A DNA stretch of 19,022 bases from Candidatus Endomicrobiellum dinenymphae (GCA_020328135.1 JAIXNA010000001.1:1-19022); one strand, 5' to 3'; shown: positions 8,302-16,406, numbered from the stretch's first letter. The notes: generated by a model from the letters alone, not told the origin. A program made the numbers and translations.

Positions 8302-8556
8302 CAAAAGTTTTTGATCCTAACAGGAAATTCCGCAAAATTCGGAAGCGTTTCGGCTACTATTAAAGAAAAACGAAAACCGTAATGGTAAAGCGTAAAAGCC
8401 ATTATCTTAAAGGATGAGAAGGCGCAAGTTAAAAGGCTTGCAAGGAAGCGTTTTATTAAACATATAGCGGGTAATTTTAAATTATCGCGAATATTTATAG
8501 CGCGGGGTTCGCTTGCTAAATTGAATGGAGTTTTTACCGCAAAGAGGGAAAAATGA
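8299..8556 (+). other. Long nrdD leader with a possible decayed reading frame
   Basis: The leader between the palindrome and nrdD contains one plus-strand frame that is open over 8299-8379 and again over 8389-8553, broken by two stop codons (8380-8382 and 8386-8388). It ends in a TGA at 8554-8556 that overlaps the nrdD ATG in the ATGA manner typical of coupled genes. The second segment is Lys/Arg rich and has no ATG or GTG start. I do not recognise the product. It may be a gene remnant, or a chance open frame in a structured leader. The minus-strand open frame over the same bases looks like its shadow. Confidence 0.25.
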
Positions 8557-10601
8557 GACATGAAGAGTTTTTTAGTTCGATTTTAAAAAGAGACGGTCTT
8601 AGAGAAGCTTTCGACCCCAAGAAAATTTCCGCAGCAATAGCAAAAGCAGGAAAAGCTACCGGAGAATTCAATCAGGATATAGCGGATAGACTTACTCTTA
8701 AAGCTCTATCTGTTTTACGCAACGCCATTGAAGACAGAAAACCCACTATTGAAGACATTCAAGACGTAGTCGAAGAAGTTTTACTCTCCTCCTTGTATAA
8801 AAAAACAGCTAAAGCTTATATTTTGTATCGTGAACAGCACAATAAAATAAGAGAAATCACGTCTGCATTTAATGTTGATTTAGTTGATCAGTATCTTAAA
8901 AAAATAGACTGGCAGGTAAACGAAAACAGTAATATGTCTTACTCTCTGCAGGGTTTAAATAATTACATCTCTTCGGAAATCAGTAAAATTTATTGGTTAA
9001 ATAAAATTTACCCGGAAAATATAAGAAAAGCTCACGCTGGAGGCGATATACACTTACATGATTTAGGATTACTTGGCGCTTACTGCGTTGGATGGGATTT
9101 GCAGGATTTGCTAATAAGCGGCTTTAAGGGCGTTACCGGAAAAGCCGAGGCAAAACCCGCAAAACATTTTAGAACAGCTCTCGGACAGATAGTAAATTTC
9201 TTTTATACGCTTCAGGGAGAAAGCGCCGGAGCTCAGGCTTTCTCCAATTTTGACACCTTGCTTGCGCCTTTTATATATTACGACAAATTGACTTATGATG
9301 AAGTAAAGCAGGCTTTGCAAGAGTTTTTATTTAATATTAACGTTCCCACAAGAGTAGGGTTTCAAACTCCTTTTACAAACTTAACGATGGATTTAACCGT
9401 CGCTCCATACTACAAGGAAGAATCGGTTATTATTAAAGGGAAACATCAGGATAAAAAATACGGCGAATTTCAGAAAGAAATGGATATATTAAATCAAGCC
9501 TTCTTAGAACTTATGCTTGAAGGCGACGCGAAAGGAAGAGTATTTACATTCCCTATTCCCACGTACAACATAACAAGCGACTTTGATTGGGATAACAAAA
9601 ATATAAAAGCTTTGTGGGACATAACTGCAAAATATGGGATACCTTATTTTGCAAACTTCATCAATTCAGATATGAAACCTGAGGATGCAAGAAGCATGTG
9701 TTGCCGTTTAAGAATAGACAATCGCGAACTTCAAAAACGCGGCGGCGGACTTTTTGGAGCCTCCCCTCTTACAGGGTCTATAGGCGTTGTAACAATCAAT
9801 CTTCCAAGAATAGGTTATCTTGCAAAAAATGAATCCGACTTTATGGAAAGACTAAAAGCAAATATGGATATATCCAAACAAAGCTTAGAAATAAAGAGAA
9901 GAGTTTTAGAGAAATTCACCGCGAGCAACTTATATCCGTATATGAGCTTTTATTTAAGAAGCGTAAAACAACGTTTTAACGAATATTGGAAAAATCATTT
10001 TTCAACAATAGGCATCGTCGGCTTAAACGAAGCTTGTATGAATTTGTTTGGCGAAGGAGTTGGAAGTGAAAGAGGCAAAGCTTTTGGCGAAAGAGTTTTA
10101 GATTGTATGAGAGAAACTTTAATTCAGTATCAGCAAGAAGCGGGCAACAATTATAATCTTGAGGCAACGCCTGCAGAGGGCGCTTCTTACAGGCTTGCAA
10201 AACTTGACGCTAAGAAATATCCTGATATAATTTCTGCAAGCGAAACGCCCGATACGCCTTTCTATACAAATTCAAGCCAGCTGCCTGTAAATTACACAGA
10301 CGATATTTTTGAAAATTTAGATTTGCAAGACGCCATGCAATCAAAATATACAGGCGGCACGGTTGTGCACATGTTTGTGGGCGAACGTATTAAAGATACT
10401 GCCGCTTTAAAAACATTTATAAAAACCGTGTGTGAAAATTACAGGTTGCCATATTTTTCAATAACTCCAACATTTAGCGTTTGTCCTAAGTGCGGATATA
10501 TTGAGGGCGAACATGCAGAATGCCCCAAGTGTAAAAATGAAAAAGCGGAAGAAATAGATTCGCAAATAAAAGCTCTTGAAAATATGTTATACGTTAATTA
10601 A
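8553..10601 (+). CDS. nrdD: Anaerobic (class III) ribonucleotide reductase, large chain lacking the glycyl-radical segment
   Basis: Reduces ribonucleoside triphosphates to deoxyribonucleotides in anaerobic cells by glycyl-radical chemistry. Of 682 residues, about 9-100 form an ATP-cone regulatory domain (starting RDGLREAFDPKKI), and the rest is the alpha/beta barrel core. Cys383-Cys384 in RSMCCRL supply the likely active-site thiyl cysteine; Cys178 is another conserved-looking site. Near the end the zinc-binding quartet Cys644, Cys647, Cys657 and Cys660 is intact. In typical NrdD proteins this quartet is followed by a segment with the radical glycine (RVxGYxRPV). Here the chain stops 22 residues after Cys660 and the radical segment is encoded by the next gene. 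GAGGG upstream of the ATG supports the start. First gene of the nrdD, radical subunit, nrdG operon. Confidence 0.95.
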   Translation: MRHEEFFSSILKRDGLREAFDPKKISAAIAKAGKATGEFNQDIADRLTLKALSVLRNAIEDRKPTIEDIQDVVEEVLLSSLYKKTAKAYILYREQHNKIREITSAFNVDLVDQYLKKIDWQVNENSNMSYSLQGLNNYISSEISKIYWLNKIYPENIRKAHAGGDIHLHDLGLLGAYCVGWDLQDLLISGFKGVTGKAEAKPAKHFRTALGQIVNFFYTLQGESAGAQAFSNFDTLLAPFIYYDKLTYDEVKQALQEFLFNINVPTRVGFQTPFTNLTMDLTVAPYYKEESVIIKGKHQDKKYGEFQKEMDILNQAFLELMLEGDAKGRVFTFPIPTYNITSDFDWDNKNIKALWDITAKYGIPYFANFINSDMKPEDARSMCCRLRIDNRELQKRGGGLFGASPLTGSIGVVTINLPRIGYLAKNESDFMERLKANMDISKQSLEIKRRVLEKFTASNLYPYMSFYLRSVKQRFNEYWKNHFSTIGIVGLNEACMNLFGEGVGSERGKAFGERVLDCMRETLIQYQQEAGNNYNLEATPAEGASYRLAKLDAKKYPDIISASETPDTPFYTNSSQLPVNYTDDIFENLDLQDAMQSKYTGGTVVHMFVGERIKDTAALKTFIKTVCENYRLPYFSITPTFSVCPKCGYIEGEHAECPKCKNEKAEEIDSQIKALENMLYVN

Positions 10602-10644
10602 CAACAAAAAAATCACGAAGTTTAGTTTAAAGGGGGCAATTTCA

Positions 10645-10830
10645 ATGACAGTAAATGAAATTCAAGAAAAGATTCATGAGTTAAAAACTCAGAAAGATTC
10701 AGTTGAAGGCGCAAAATGTGAAGTTTATTCCAGAGTTGTCGGATACTTGAGACCAGTTTCTTTGTGGAATGAAGGCAAGAGAGAAGAATTTAAAATACGT
10801 AAAACCTATTGCCCCTGCAAACATGATTAA
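10645..10830 (+). CDS. Separate glycyl-radical subunit of anaerobic ribonucleotide reductase
   Basis: A 61-residue protein corresponding to the extreme C-terminus of NrdD. After a charged, probably helical N-terminus (1-24) it contains CEVYSRVVGYLRPVSLWN, the glycyl-radical loop, with the radical site at Gly33. It then has GKREEF, a conserved trailing segment, and ends in an extra CPC motif. Its frame is +1 relative to nrdD. The start chosen is the ATG at 10645, preceded by AAAGGGGGC; an in-frame ATG at 10576 lies inside the nrdD 3' end and would add residues unlike NrdD. Presumably the small chain docks on NrdD next to the zinc site and is activated by NrdG, whose gene begins 18 bases downstream. 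The arrangement recalls YfiD/GrcA, a spare glycyl-radical domain for pyruvate formate-lyase. The assignment is from sequence motifs; the assembly is inference. Confidence 0.88.
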   Translation: MTVNEIQEKIHELKTQKDSVEGAKCEVYSRVVGYLRPVSLWNEGKREEFKIRKTYCPCKHD

Positions 10831-10848
10831 AAAATAACGGCGGCATAA

Positions 10849-11433
10849 ATGAAAATCGGCGGATTACAAAAATTGTCTCTTATAGACTATCCCGGCGCGC
10901 CTGCCGCCGTTATTTTTACGCAAGGATGCAATATGGCGTGTTCTTACTGCCACAATCCGCAATTGGTTTATCCGTATTTGTTTGAGCGGTCATTTGACGA
11001 AGATGAGATTTTTGTTTTTCTGTCAAAAAGAACAAAACTTTTAAGAGGTATAGTTATAACGGGCGGCGAACCAACCATTCAAAAAGATTTACTCGAATTT
11101 ATAACGGCAATCAAAAATTTAAATTTTTTTATTAAGCTCGATACAAATGGAACAAATCCGCAAATACTACAAGAGTTGATAGCCAAGAAACTTATAGATT
11201 TTGTGGCTATGGATATAAAGTCGTCTATGGAAAAATATAATCTCTTTTTCAAAGGAGATTTAAACTTAATCAAACAGTCAATTAATATAATCAAATCCTC
11301 GGGACTGCCTAGTCTTTTCAGAACTACGTACGACACAGATATTTTAAATGAAAAAGATTTGTCTGAAATAAAAGATGTAACATCAGGTTCAGAATACATT
11401 ATTCAAAAATGCAAAAAAATGACGATAATGTAA
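10849..11433 (+). CDS. nrdG: Anaerobic ribonucleotide reductase activating protein (radical SAM)
   Basis: Radical-SAM activase that uses S-adenosylmethionine and a [4Fe-4S] cluster to generate the glycyl radical on the reductase. The CxxxCxxC motif is Cys27, Cys31 and Cys34 (GCNMACSYC). The SAM-contacting GGEPT lies at 72-76 and DTNG at 98-101. The N-terminal IGGLQKLSLIDYPG is typical of the NrdG2-type activases, and 194 residues is near their usual length. The C-terminus ends in a Lys-rich tail (KCKKMTIM) where relatives usually have a QxFxP-like ending, so the last few residues may have been altered by a small deletion or frameshift. The ribosome binding site (GGCGG) is weak and translation may be coupled to the small subunit 18 bases upstream. 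Confidence 0.92.
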   Translation: MKIGGLQKLSLIDYPGAPAAVIFTQGCNMACSYCHNPQLVYPYLFERSFDEDEIFVFLSKRTKLLRGIVITGGEPTIQKDLLEFITAIKNLNFFIKLDTNGTNPQILQELIAKKLIDFVAMDIKSSMEKYNLFFKGDLNLIKQSINIIKSSGLPSLFRTTYDTDILNEKDLSEIKDVTSGSEYIIQKCKKMTIM

Positions 11434-11468
11434 AATAGACTGTATGTAAAGTTTCTGTTGTAAGAAAA

Positions 11469-11505
11469 GGTAAAAAAGCGCATAATTTTATTATACATTT
11501 TTACC
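11469..11505 (+). terminator. Hairpin after nrdG, possible terminator
   Basis: GGTAAAAA (11469-11476) pairs perfectly with TTTTTACC (11498-11505), and an inner ATAAT/ATTAT pair (11482-11486, 11490-11494) extends the stem. It lies 36 bases past the nrdG stop. No T-run follows, so its efficiency as an intrinsic terminator is doubtful. Confidence 0.4.
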
Positions 11506-11580
11506 ACTATGATGCTCGTCGGACTACGACTACTATCCATAATCAATTCTGAATCAGTCTCCCAACGCTCTTATGCGCTT
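11476..11580. repeat. Long-range perfect 10-bp inverted repeat between nrdG and purC
   Basis: AAGCGCATAA (11476-11485) and TTATGCGCTT (11571-11580) are perfect inverted copies enclosing 85 bases. The left arm overlaps the hairpin at 11469-11505, so the two folds would compete if both are transcribed. The enclosed sequence has no open frame or tRNA signature that I can support. Confidence 0.45.
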
Positions 11581-11654
11581 AAATTATACTTATTTTTAAG
11601 GAACAATTATGCGGGGTATCGCCTAAGTTATTTGGCTGTATAACACATAAAAAA

Positions 11655-11663
11655 TGATATAAT
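11655..11663 (+). promoter_or_regulatory. Extended -10 promoter of the purine operon
   Basis: TGATATAAT gives a perfect TATAAT hexamer (11658-11663) preceded by the TGn extension. No good -35 lies at 17 bases, although TTGGCT is at 11632-11637, 20 bases upstream. Transcription would start near 11670 and give a leader of about 33 bases, too short for a purine riboswitch. Confidence 0.6.
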
Positions 11664-11702
11664 CAGAACATAGGAATTTTAAAATGAAAAGGGGATATTA
11701 TA

Positions 11703-12584
11703 ATGAATAATCAAGAAAATAGCGTGAACCTTCCTTTGGCGCATAAAGGCAAAGTTAGAAGCGTCTATGATTTAGGACAAAATTATTTGATTGTTGCTTC
11801 AGATGGAATTTCTGCTTTCGATTGCGTGCTTCCTACGCTGATACCAAGTAAAGGAAAAGTGTTGCATAAACTTTCAATGTTTTGGTTTGATTTTGTTCAG
11901 GGAATAGTCCCCAATCACATTATCACTGGCGATTTTGATTCCTTTCCCGCAGGACTTAAGCGATATGAATATTTACGCGATAGGTCAACGATAGTAAAAA
12001 AAGCAGATAGAGTTGACATAGAGTGTATAACAAGAGGTTATCTTGCCGGTTCAGGATGGAAAGAGTATCAAAAGTTTCAGACAGTTTGCGATGTAAAATT
12101 ACCCGCGGGACTTAAAGAGTCTTCGAAACTGCCTGAACCCATTTTTACGCCGTCGAGCAAAGAAGAAGGCGGAAAACATGATGAAAATATTTCTTTTGAA
12201 GAAACAGTAAAAAGAGTCGGTAAAGAGACCGCTGAAAGTTTGCAAAAAATTTCTATCAAGCTATATAAAAAAGTAAGCGAATATGCTCTCTCAAGGGGTA
12301 TAATTCTTGCGGATACAAAACTTGAATTTGGTTTTTATGACGATAGATTAATATTAATTGATGAAATCTTTACGCCGGATTCTTCCAGATTCTGGGAAGT
12401 TGAGAAATATGAGGAAGGTAAGCCTCAGGATAGTTTAGATAAGCAGTATGTAAGGGACTATCTGGAGAATACTATAAAATGGGACAAATCATCTCCGGCT
12501 CCGGAATTACCAAAAGATGTTGTTGAAAAAACGACGGAAAAATATATTAGCGCCTACGAGAAGTTGACAGGGAGAAAGTTCTAA
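11703..12584 (+). CDS. purC: SAICAR synthetase
   Basis: Phosphoribosylaminoimidazole-succinocarboxamide synthase, the ATP-dependent purine step that joins aspartate to CAIR. The 293-residue protein is the longer type, as in yeast Ade1, rather than the 237-residue E. coli type. Recognisable motifs in order are KGKVRSVYDLG near the N-terminus, RGYLAGSGWKEY, PEPIFTPSSK, HDENI, the ADTKLEFG strand and DEIFTPDSSRFW near the active site. GGGG upstream of the ATG serves as ribosome binding site. Its stop codon overlaps the next start by one base (TAATG), which suggests translational coupling with purS. First gene of the pur operon. Confidence 0.96.
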   Translation: MNNQENSVNLPLAHKGKVRSVYDLGQNYLIVASDGISAFDCVLPTLIPSKGKVLHKLSMFWFDFVQGIVPNHIITGDFDSFPAGLKRYEYLRDRSTIVKKADRVDIECITRGYLAGSGWKEYQKFQTVCDVKLPAGLKESSKLPEPIFTPSSKEEGGKHDENISFEETVKRVGKETAESLQKISIKLYKKVSEYALSRGIILADTKLEFGFYDDRLILIDEIFTPDSSRFWEVEKYEEGKPQDSLDKQYVRDYLENTIKWDKSSPAPELPKDVVEKTTEKYISAYEKLTGRKF

Positions 12585-13054
12585 TGTTTGAGATAGAGAT
12601 TTTTACAAAAAAATGGTTTAAGAATTCGCATGGAGAACGCGTATTGTCTGATATTCTTGGCATAGGGATTAAGCGCGTGACAAAAGTTGAATATTCTCCT
12701 TTGTACGTAATCGATGGCGATATAAATTCCGCAGAGCTTAAAACAATAGCTTTGGAGCTTCTATGCGATAAAATAGTTGAAAACTATGTTGTAAAACGTC
12801 ATTGTGAATGCGATTTAAAACCTGTTGTCGACTCCGACGTTTCTGTCATAAAGGTTTGGTATAAAAAAGGCGTTACCGATACGGTTTCAGAAAGCGTAGT
12901 AAAAGCTGTAAAAGATTTGGGGATTGCAAAAGAAGTTAAAGTTAAAACGGGGCATAAATACTATATGCGCGGTAAAGCTACACAAGCAGTTTTAGATAAA
13001 ATAGCAACTAAATTGTTAGCCAATACATTGATTCAAGAGTATAAAACAATATGA
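12584..13054 (+). CDS. purS: PurS-like subunit of FGAM synthase, tandemly duplicated
   Basis: PurS bridges the ammonia-producing PurQ and the synthetase PurL in the FGAM synthase complex. Ordinary PurS is about 80 residues and acts as a dimer. This protein has 156 residues and two PurS-like halves: 1-75 (FEIEIFTKKWFKN ... VENYVV) and about 86-156 (VIKVWYKKGVTDT ... LLANTLIQEY). The second half is closer to standard PurS, with the KTGHKYY strand and the LLANTLI helix end. The fused halves could replace the PurS homodimer, much as the N-terminal domain of single-chain large PurL does. It overlaps purC by one base and purL by four (ATGA), so it is tightly coupled. Assignment rests on position and fold pattern, since PurS conservation is low. 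Confidence 0.82.
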   Translation: MFEIEIFTKKWFKNSHGERVLSDILGIGIKRVTKVEYSPLYVIDGDINSAELKTIALELLCDKIVENYVVKRHCECDLKPVVDSDVSVIKVWYKKGVTDTVSESVVKAVKDLGIAKEVKVKTGHKYYMRGKATQAVLDKIATKLLANTLIQEYKTI

Positions 13055-15462
13055 AATGTACAACTAATTGTAAAATCATTGAAATCTTAAATTTGTCCGA
13101 TAAGCAATTAATTGAGTTAAGCAGTAAGAATGTTCTTTCATTGTCGCTTGCAGAAATGCAGGCGATGCAGGATTACTTCAAAAAACTTCAAAGAAACCCT
13201 ACAGATGTTGAAATAGAAACTATAGCTCAGACTTGGAGCGAACACTGTAAACACAAGACATTAACTGGAATAATAGAATATACGGAAGAATCAGGCAATA
13301 AAAAAACGAAAAGAACATACAATAATCTTTTAAAAGAAACTATTTTTAAAGCAACTGTTGAACTAAATAAAAAATGGTGTTTGTCCGTCTTTAAAGATAA
13401 TGCCGGCGTTATCGAGTTTGATTCTAAAAACGGCGTAGCCTTTAAAGTAGAAACGCATAACCATCCATCTGCTCTTGAACCATACGGCGGTTCGGCAACA
13501 GGTATAGGCGGGGTTATAAGAGATATTTTGGGCGTAGGTCTTGGCGCAAAGCCGTTAGCTAACACAGATGTATTTTGTTTAGGCAATCCAAATACAAAAG
13601 CTTCAAAGATTCCAAAAGGAATGCGCCATCCCAAAAGAATAGCAAAAGGCGTTGTTTTAGGCGTTAGAGATTATGGCAATAGAATGGGAATTCCCACTGT
13701 AAACGGAGCCGTTTGTTTTGACGACGGTTACATGGCAAATCCGCTTGTTTATTGCGGAACAATGGGAATAATACCTAAAAATAAAATAGAGAAAAAAGTT
13801 AGTCCCGGTGATTTAATTTTGGTTGTCGGCGGAAGGACCGGCAGAGATGGAATACACGGAGCTACATTTTCTTCGATACAGCTTGATCAAGAATCTGATG
13901 TCGGCGCAGTTCAAATAGGCAATCCAATAATCGAGAAAAAAGTTTTAGATACAATGCTCAAAGCAAGGGATTTAAACCTCTATAGAGGCGTTACAGATTG
14001 CGGCGCCGGCGGCTTGTCTAGCGCAATTGGCGAGCTTGGCGAGAAAACCGGGGCAATTGTTTATTTAGATAAAGCGCCTCTAAAATACAGCGGACTTGCT
14101 CCTTGGGAAATATGGATTTCAGAAGCTCAGGAGAGAATGGTTTTCGCAGTTCCTTCAAAGAACAAAAAGAAAATAGTTGAAATATTTAAAAAAGAAAATG
14201 TCGAGGCTGTTTTTATCGGCGAGTTTACAAAAGACGGCAAACTTACGATTATATATGACGATGATATCGTAACGAGTATGGACATGTCTTTCCTTCATGA
14301 CGGTATTCCAAAACCTACAAGGTCTGCAGTTTATAAAGTAAGGGAAGAGAGAGTTCAGAAACCTGTGAAAATGAATTCTTCCGAAATCTCAAAATCTCTA
14401 AAAGCTTCTCTTGCAGATTTAAATGTTTGTTCTAAAGAATGGATTATAAGGCAGTACGATCATGAAGTGCAAGGGCAAACGATTATAAAACCGTTGCAGG
14501 GAAATATCATAGAAGTATCCGGTCCCGGCGATGCCGCTGTTATATTTCCTTATACCGTTGTCAAAGGTACAAAGAAAGGCATTGTTTTATCTAACGGTTT
14601 AAATCCGCAGTATGGAAAAATAGACGCGTATAAAATGGCGGCATCTGCGATAGAAGAATCTTTAAGGAATGCGGTTGCCGTTGGCGCTGATGTTGAAAAA
14701 ATGTCGATCCTTGATAATTTTTGCTGGGGCAATCCCAACAAGCCTGAAATATTAGGAAGTTTGGTACGAGCGGCAAATGCGTGTTACGATATGTCAAAAG
14801 CTTTTGACATTCCTTTTATATCCGGTAAAGACAGCCTTCATAACGAATATTCTATCGGCGGTAAAAAATACTCAATACCTTCCGCTCTTTTGATATCGGC
14901 AATAGGCGTTATAGAAAATGCGGTAAATACGGTAACAATGCCTTTAAAAAATGAAGGTAATAAGATATATGTTTTAGGTCTTACAAGAAATGAACTTGGC
15001 GGTTCAGTGCTTGCTAGGATAAAAAATATTAAAGATGGAGTTGTTCCCAACGTGTATCCAAGAGAATCTAAAAATATAATGAAAAAAATCTATCAAGCAA
15101 TAAATAAGAGTTTAATAGAGTCTTGCCATGATTGTTCTGACGGTGGGCTTGTAACTGCGATAAGCGAGATGGCCTTTGCCGCCGGCAAAGGCGTTAAAAT
15201 AGATATAGACGCTATAAAAACAGAGGGCGTATTAACAGCAACTGAAAAACTTTTTTCAGAATCAAACGGCAGGTTTATTATCGAAGTAAAACCGGAAAAC
15301 GAAGATATGATTTTAAAGATTTTTGAAGGCGCAGTATTAGCTGAAGTCGGTTATGTAAGCGACAATAAAAAAATAATGTTTATAAGTAAAGAAAATAAAA
15401 TAAAAGCGCAAGAGAAGTCAGAAGTTCTTTTAAATTCTTGGCGTAATACTATCAACTGGTAA
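13051..15462 (+). CDS. purL: FGAM synthase synthetase subunit PurL
   Basis: Phosphoribosylformylglycinamidine synthase II: the ATP-dependent amidation of FGAR to FGAM using ammonia from PurQ. It has 803 residues, slightly longer than the usual small PurL (about 720-760) and far shorter than the fused E. coli enzyme (about 1,300). Hallmarks are WSEHCKHK (62-69, with the catalytic-site His), ETHNHPSALEP(Y)GG (134-147), DCGAGGLSSAIGE in the first half, SGKDSLHNEY, and HDCSDGGLVTAISE in the second half. These show the two pseudo-repeated AIR-synthase-like halves. It shares ATGA with the end of purS. A gap of 42 bases separates it from purQ. Confidence 0.97.
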   Translation: MKCTTNCKIIEILNLSDKQLIELSSKNVLSLSLAEMQAMQDYFKKLQRNPTDVEIETIAQTWSEHCKHKTLTGIIEYTEESGNKKTKRTYNNLLKETIFKATVELNKKWCLSVFKDNAGVIEFDSKNGVAFKVETHNHPSALEPYGGSATGIGGVIRDILGVGLGAKPLANTDVFCLGNPNTKASKIPKGMRHPKRIAKGVVLGVRDYGNRMGIPTVNGAVCFDDGYMANPLVYCGTMGIIPKNKIEKKVSPGDLILVVGGRTGRDGIHGATFSSIQLDQESDVGAVQIGNPIIEKKVLDTMLKARDLNLYRGVTDCGAGGLSSAIGELGEKTGAIVYLDKAPLKYSGLAPWEIWISEAQERMVFAVPSKNKKKIVEIFKKENVEAVFIGEFTKDGKLTIIYDDDIVTSMDMSFLHDGIPKPTRSAVYKVREERVQKPVKMNSSEISKSLKASLADLNVCSKEWIIRQYDHEVQGQTIIKPLQGNIIEVSGPGDAAVIFPYTVVKGTKKGIVLSNGLNPQYGKIDAYKMAASAIEESLRNAVAVGADVEKMSILDNFCWGNPNKPEILGSLVRAANACYDMSKAFDIPFISGKDSLHNEYSIGGKKYSIPSALLISAIGVIENAVNTVTMPLKNEGNKIYVLGLTRNELGGSVLARIKNIKDGVVPNVYPRESKNIMKKIYQAINKSLIESCHDCSDGGLVTAISEMAFAAGKGVKIDIDAIKTEGVLTATEKLFSESNGRFIIEVKPENEDMILKIFEGAVLAEVGYVSDNKKIMFISKENKIKAQEKSEVLLNSWRNTINW

Positions 15463-15504
15463 AACTTTACGCTATTTGGCAATAAATTTAAGTTAGGATA
15501 AAAT

Positions 15505-16290
15505 ATGAAAAAAGTAAAAGTATTAATTTTAAGAACTGCAGGAACAAACTGCGATTATGAAACACAGGCAGCCTTTGAGCTATGCGGAGCCAGCGCCGAG
15601 CGCGTTCATATTAATTCGCTTATTGAGAAAAAAGATAAAATTTTTAAATACGATATTTTAGTCTTTCCTGGAGGGTTTTCTTACGGCGATGATATAGCTT
15701 CGGGCAAGATATTGGCAAATGAAGTTAAAAACAAACTTGGCGATAAAATTAAAAAATTTGCATTAAGTGGGAATCCTATTATTGGCATATGCAATGGTTT
15801 TCAGGTTTTAGTTAAAATGGGATTGTTGCCAGATCCTAAACTTTTTGAGCAAATTTCTACATTATCTTACAACGATTCAGATAAATTTGAATGTCGCTGG
15901 GTTTATTTAAAAACGGAGAAAAAAACTAAAAATGAGTCTAATTGTATTTGGACAAAAAATTTGCCCGATATAATTAGCTTGCCTGTAGCTCACGGTGAAG
16001 GGAAATTTATTCCAGCCGATAAAAAACTTTTAGAAAGTTTAAATAAAAATGATCAAATTGTTTTTAGATATTCGGCAAAAGACGGCGGCAAGCCAGACTA
16101 TCCTTTAGCTCCAAACGGATCCATAGAGCATATCGCAGGGATATGCAATGTTAGGGGCAATGTTTTCGGGCTTATGCCTCACCCTGAAAGATATGTTTAC
16201 GCTTTGCAGCATCCTGCAAAAGAAGGTTTTGACGGTGAATATGGCTGGGGCAAAGTTATCTTTCAAAACGCAGTTGATTTTGTAAAGTAA
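15505..16290 (+). CDS. purQ: FGAM synthase glutaminase subunit PurQ
   Basis: Class I glutamine amidotransferase that hydrolyses glutamine and passes ammonia to PurL. The catalytic triad is visible: Cys96 in GICNGFQ, His226 and Glu228 in MPHPERY. The N-terminal LRTAGTNCDYET and PGGFSYGDD motifs are typical of PurQ. At 261 residues it is longer than the Bacillus type (about 227) and resembles the roughly 260-270-residue PurQ variants. AGGA in TTAGGATAA just upstream supports the ATG. It is the last gene of the purCSLQ run; a long hairpin and a terminator follow. Other pur genes such as purF and purM are not in the window. Confidence 0.96.
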   Translation: MKKVKVLILRTAGTNCDYETQAAFELCGASAERVHINSLIEKKDKIFKYDILVFPGGFSYGDDIASGKILANEVKNKLGDKIKKFALSGNPIIGICNGFQVLVKMGLLPDPKLFEQISTLSYNDSDKFECRWVYLKTEKKTKNESNCIWTKNLPDIISLPVAHGEGKFIPADKKLLESLNKNDQIVFRYSAKDGGKPDYPLAPNGSIEHIAGICNVRGNVFGLMPHPERYVYALQHPAKEGFDGEYGWGKVIFQNAVDFVK

Positions 16291-16298
16291 CGAATAAT

Positions 16299-16340
16299 CA
16301 ACTAATTTTATATTGCAATGCGCTAATATAAAGTTAGTTG
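16299..16340 (+). other. 16-bp stem-loop directly after purQ
   Basis: Bases 16299-16314 pair with 16325-16340 over 16 positions, with a single G-T (G.U in RNA) wobble and a 10-base loop. The stem starts nine bases past the purQ stop. It lacks a following T-run. It may protect the operon transcript from 3' degradation or act together with the terminator just downstream. Confidence 0.65.
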
Positions 16341-16356
16341 GCTATACATAAAGCGA

Positions 16357-16398
16357 AAGAATCTATTTTTATCTTGTTGAGGATAGGTTCTTCTTTTT
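16357..16398 (+). terminator. Predicted intrinsic terminator of the pur operon
   Basis: AAGAATCTAT (16357-16366) pairs with ATAGGTTCTT (16383-16392) through ten positions with one wobble, followed by C and a run of five T (16394-16398). Orientation and position fit termination of transcription leaving purQ. Confidence 0.7.
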
Positions 16399-16406
16399 AT
16401 GTATAA

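Noticed and set aside
8301..8561. 86-residue minus-strand reading frame overlapping the nrdD start
   Set aside because: It covers the promoter-proximal leader and the nrdD start, has no recognisable domain and appears to be a shadow of the plus-strand frame.
10576..10644. Earlier ATG for the glycyl-radical protein
   Set aside because: It lies inside the nrdD 3' end, and the extra residues do not resemble NrdD; the ATG at 10645 follows AAAGGGGGC.
8553..10830. nrdD as a recent frameshift pseudogene
   Set aside because: The two reading frames are separated by non-conserved sequence with a proper ribosome binding site and start for the small protein, and all motifs are intact on both sides.
11500..11580. 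Possible tRNA or integron attC site in the nrdG-purC gap
   Set aside because: No T-loop consensus, acceptor stem or proper attC core pair could be found on either strand.
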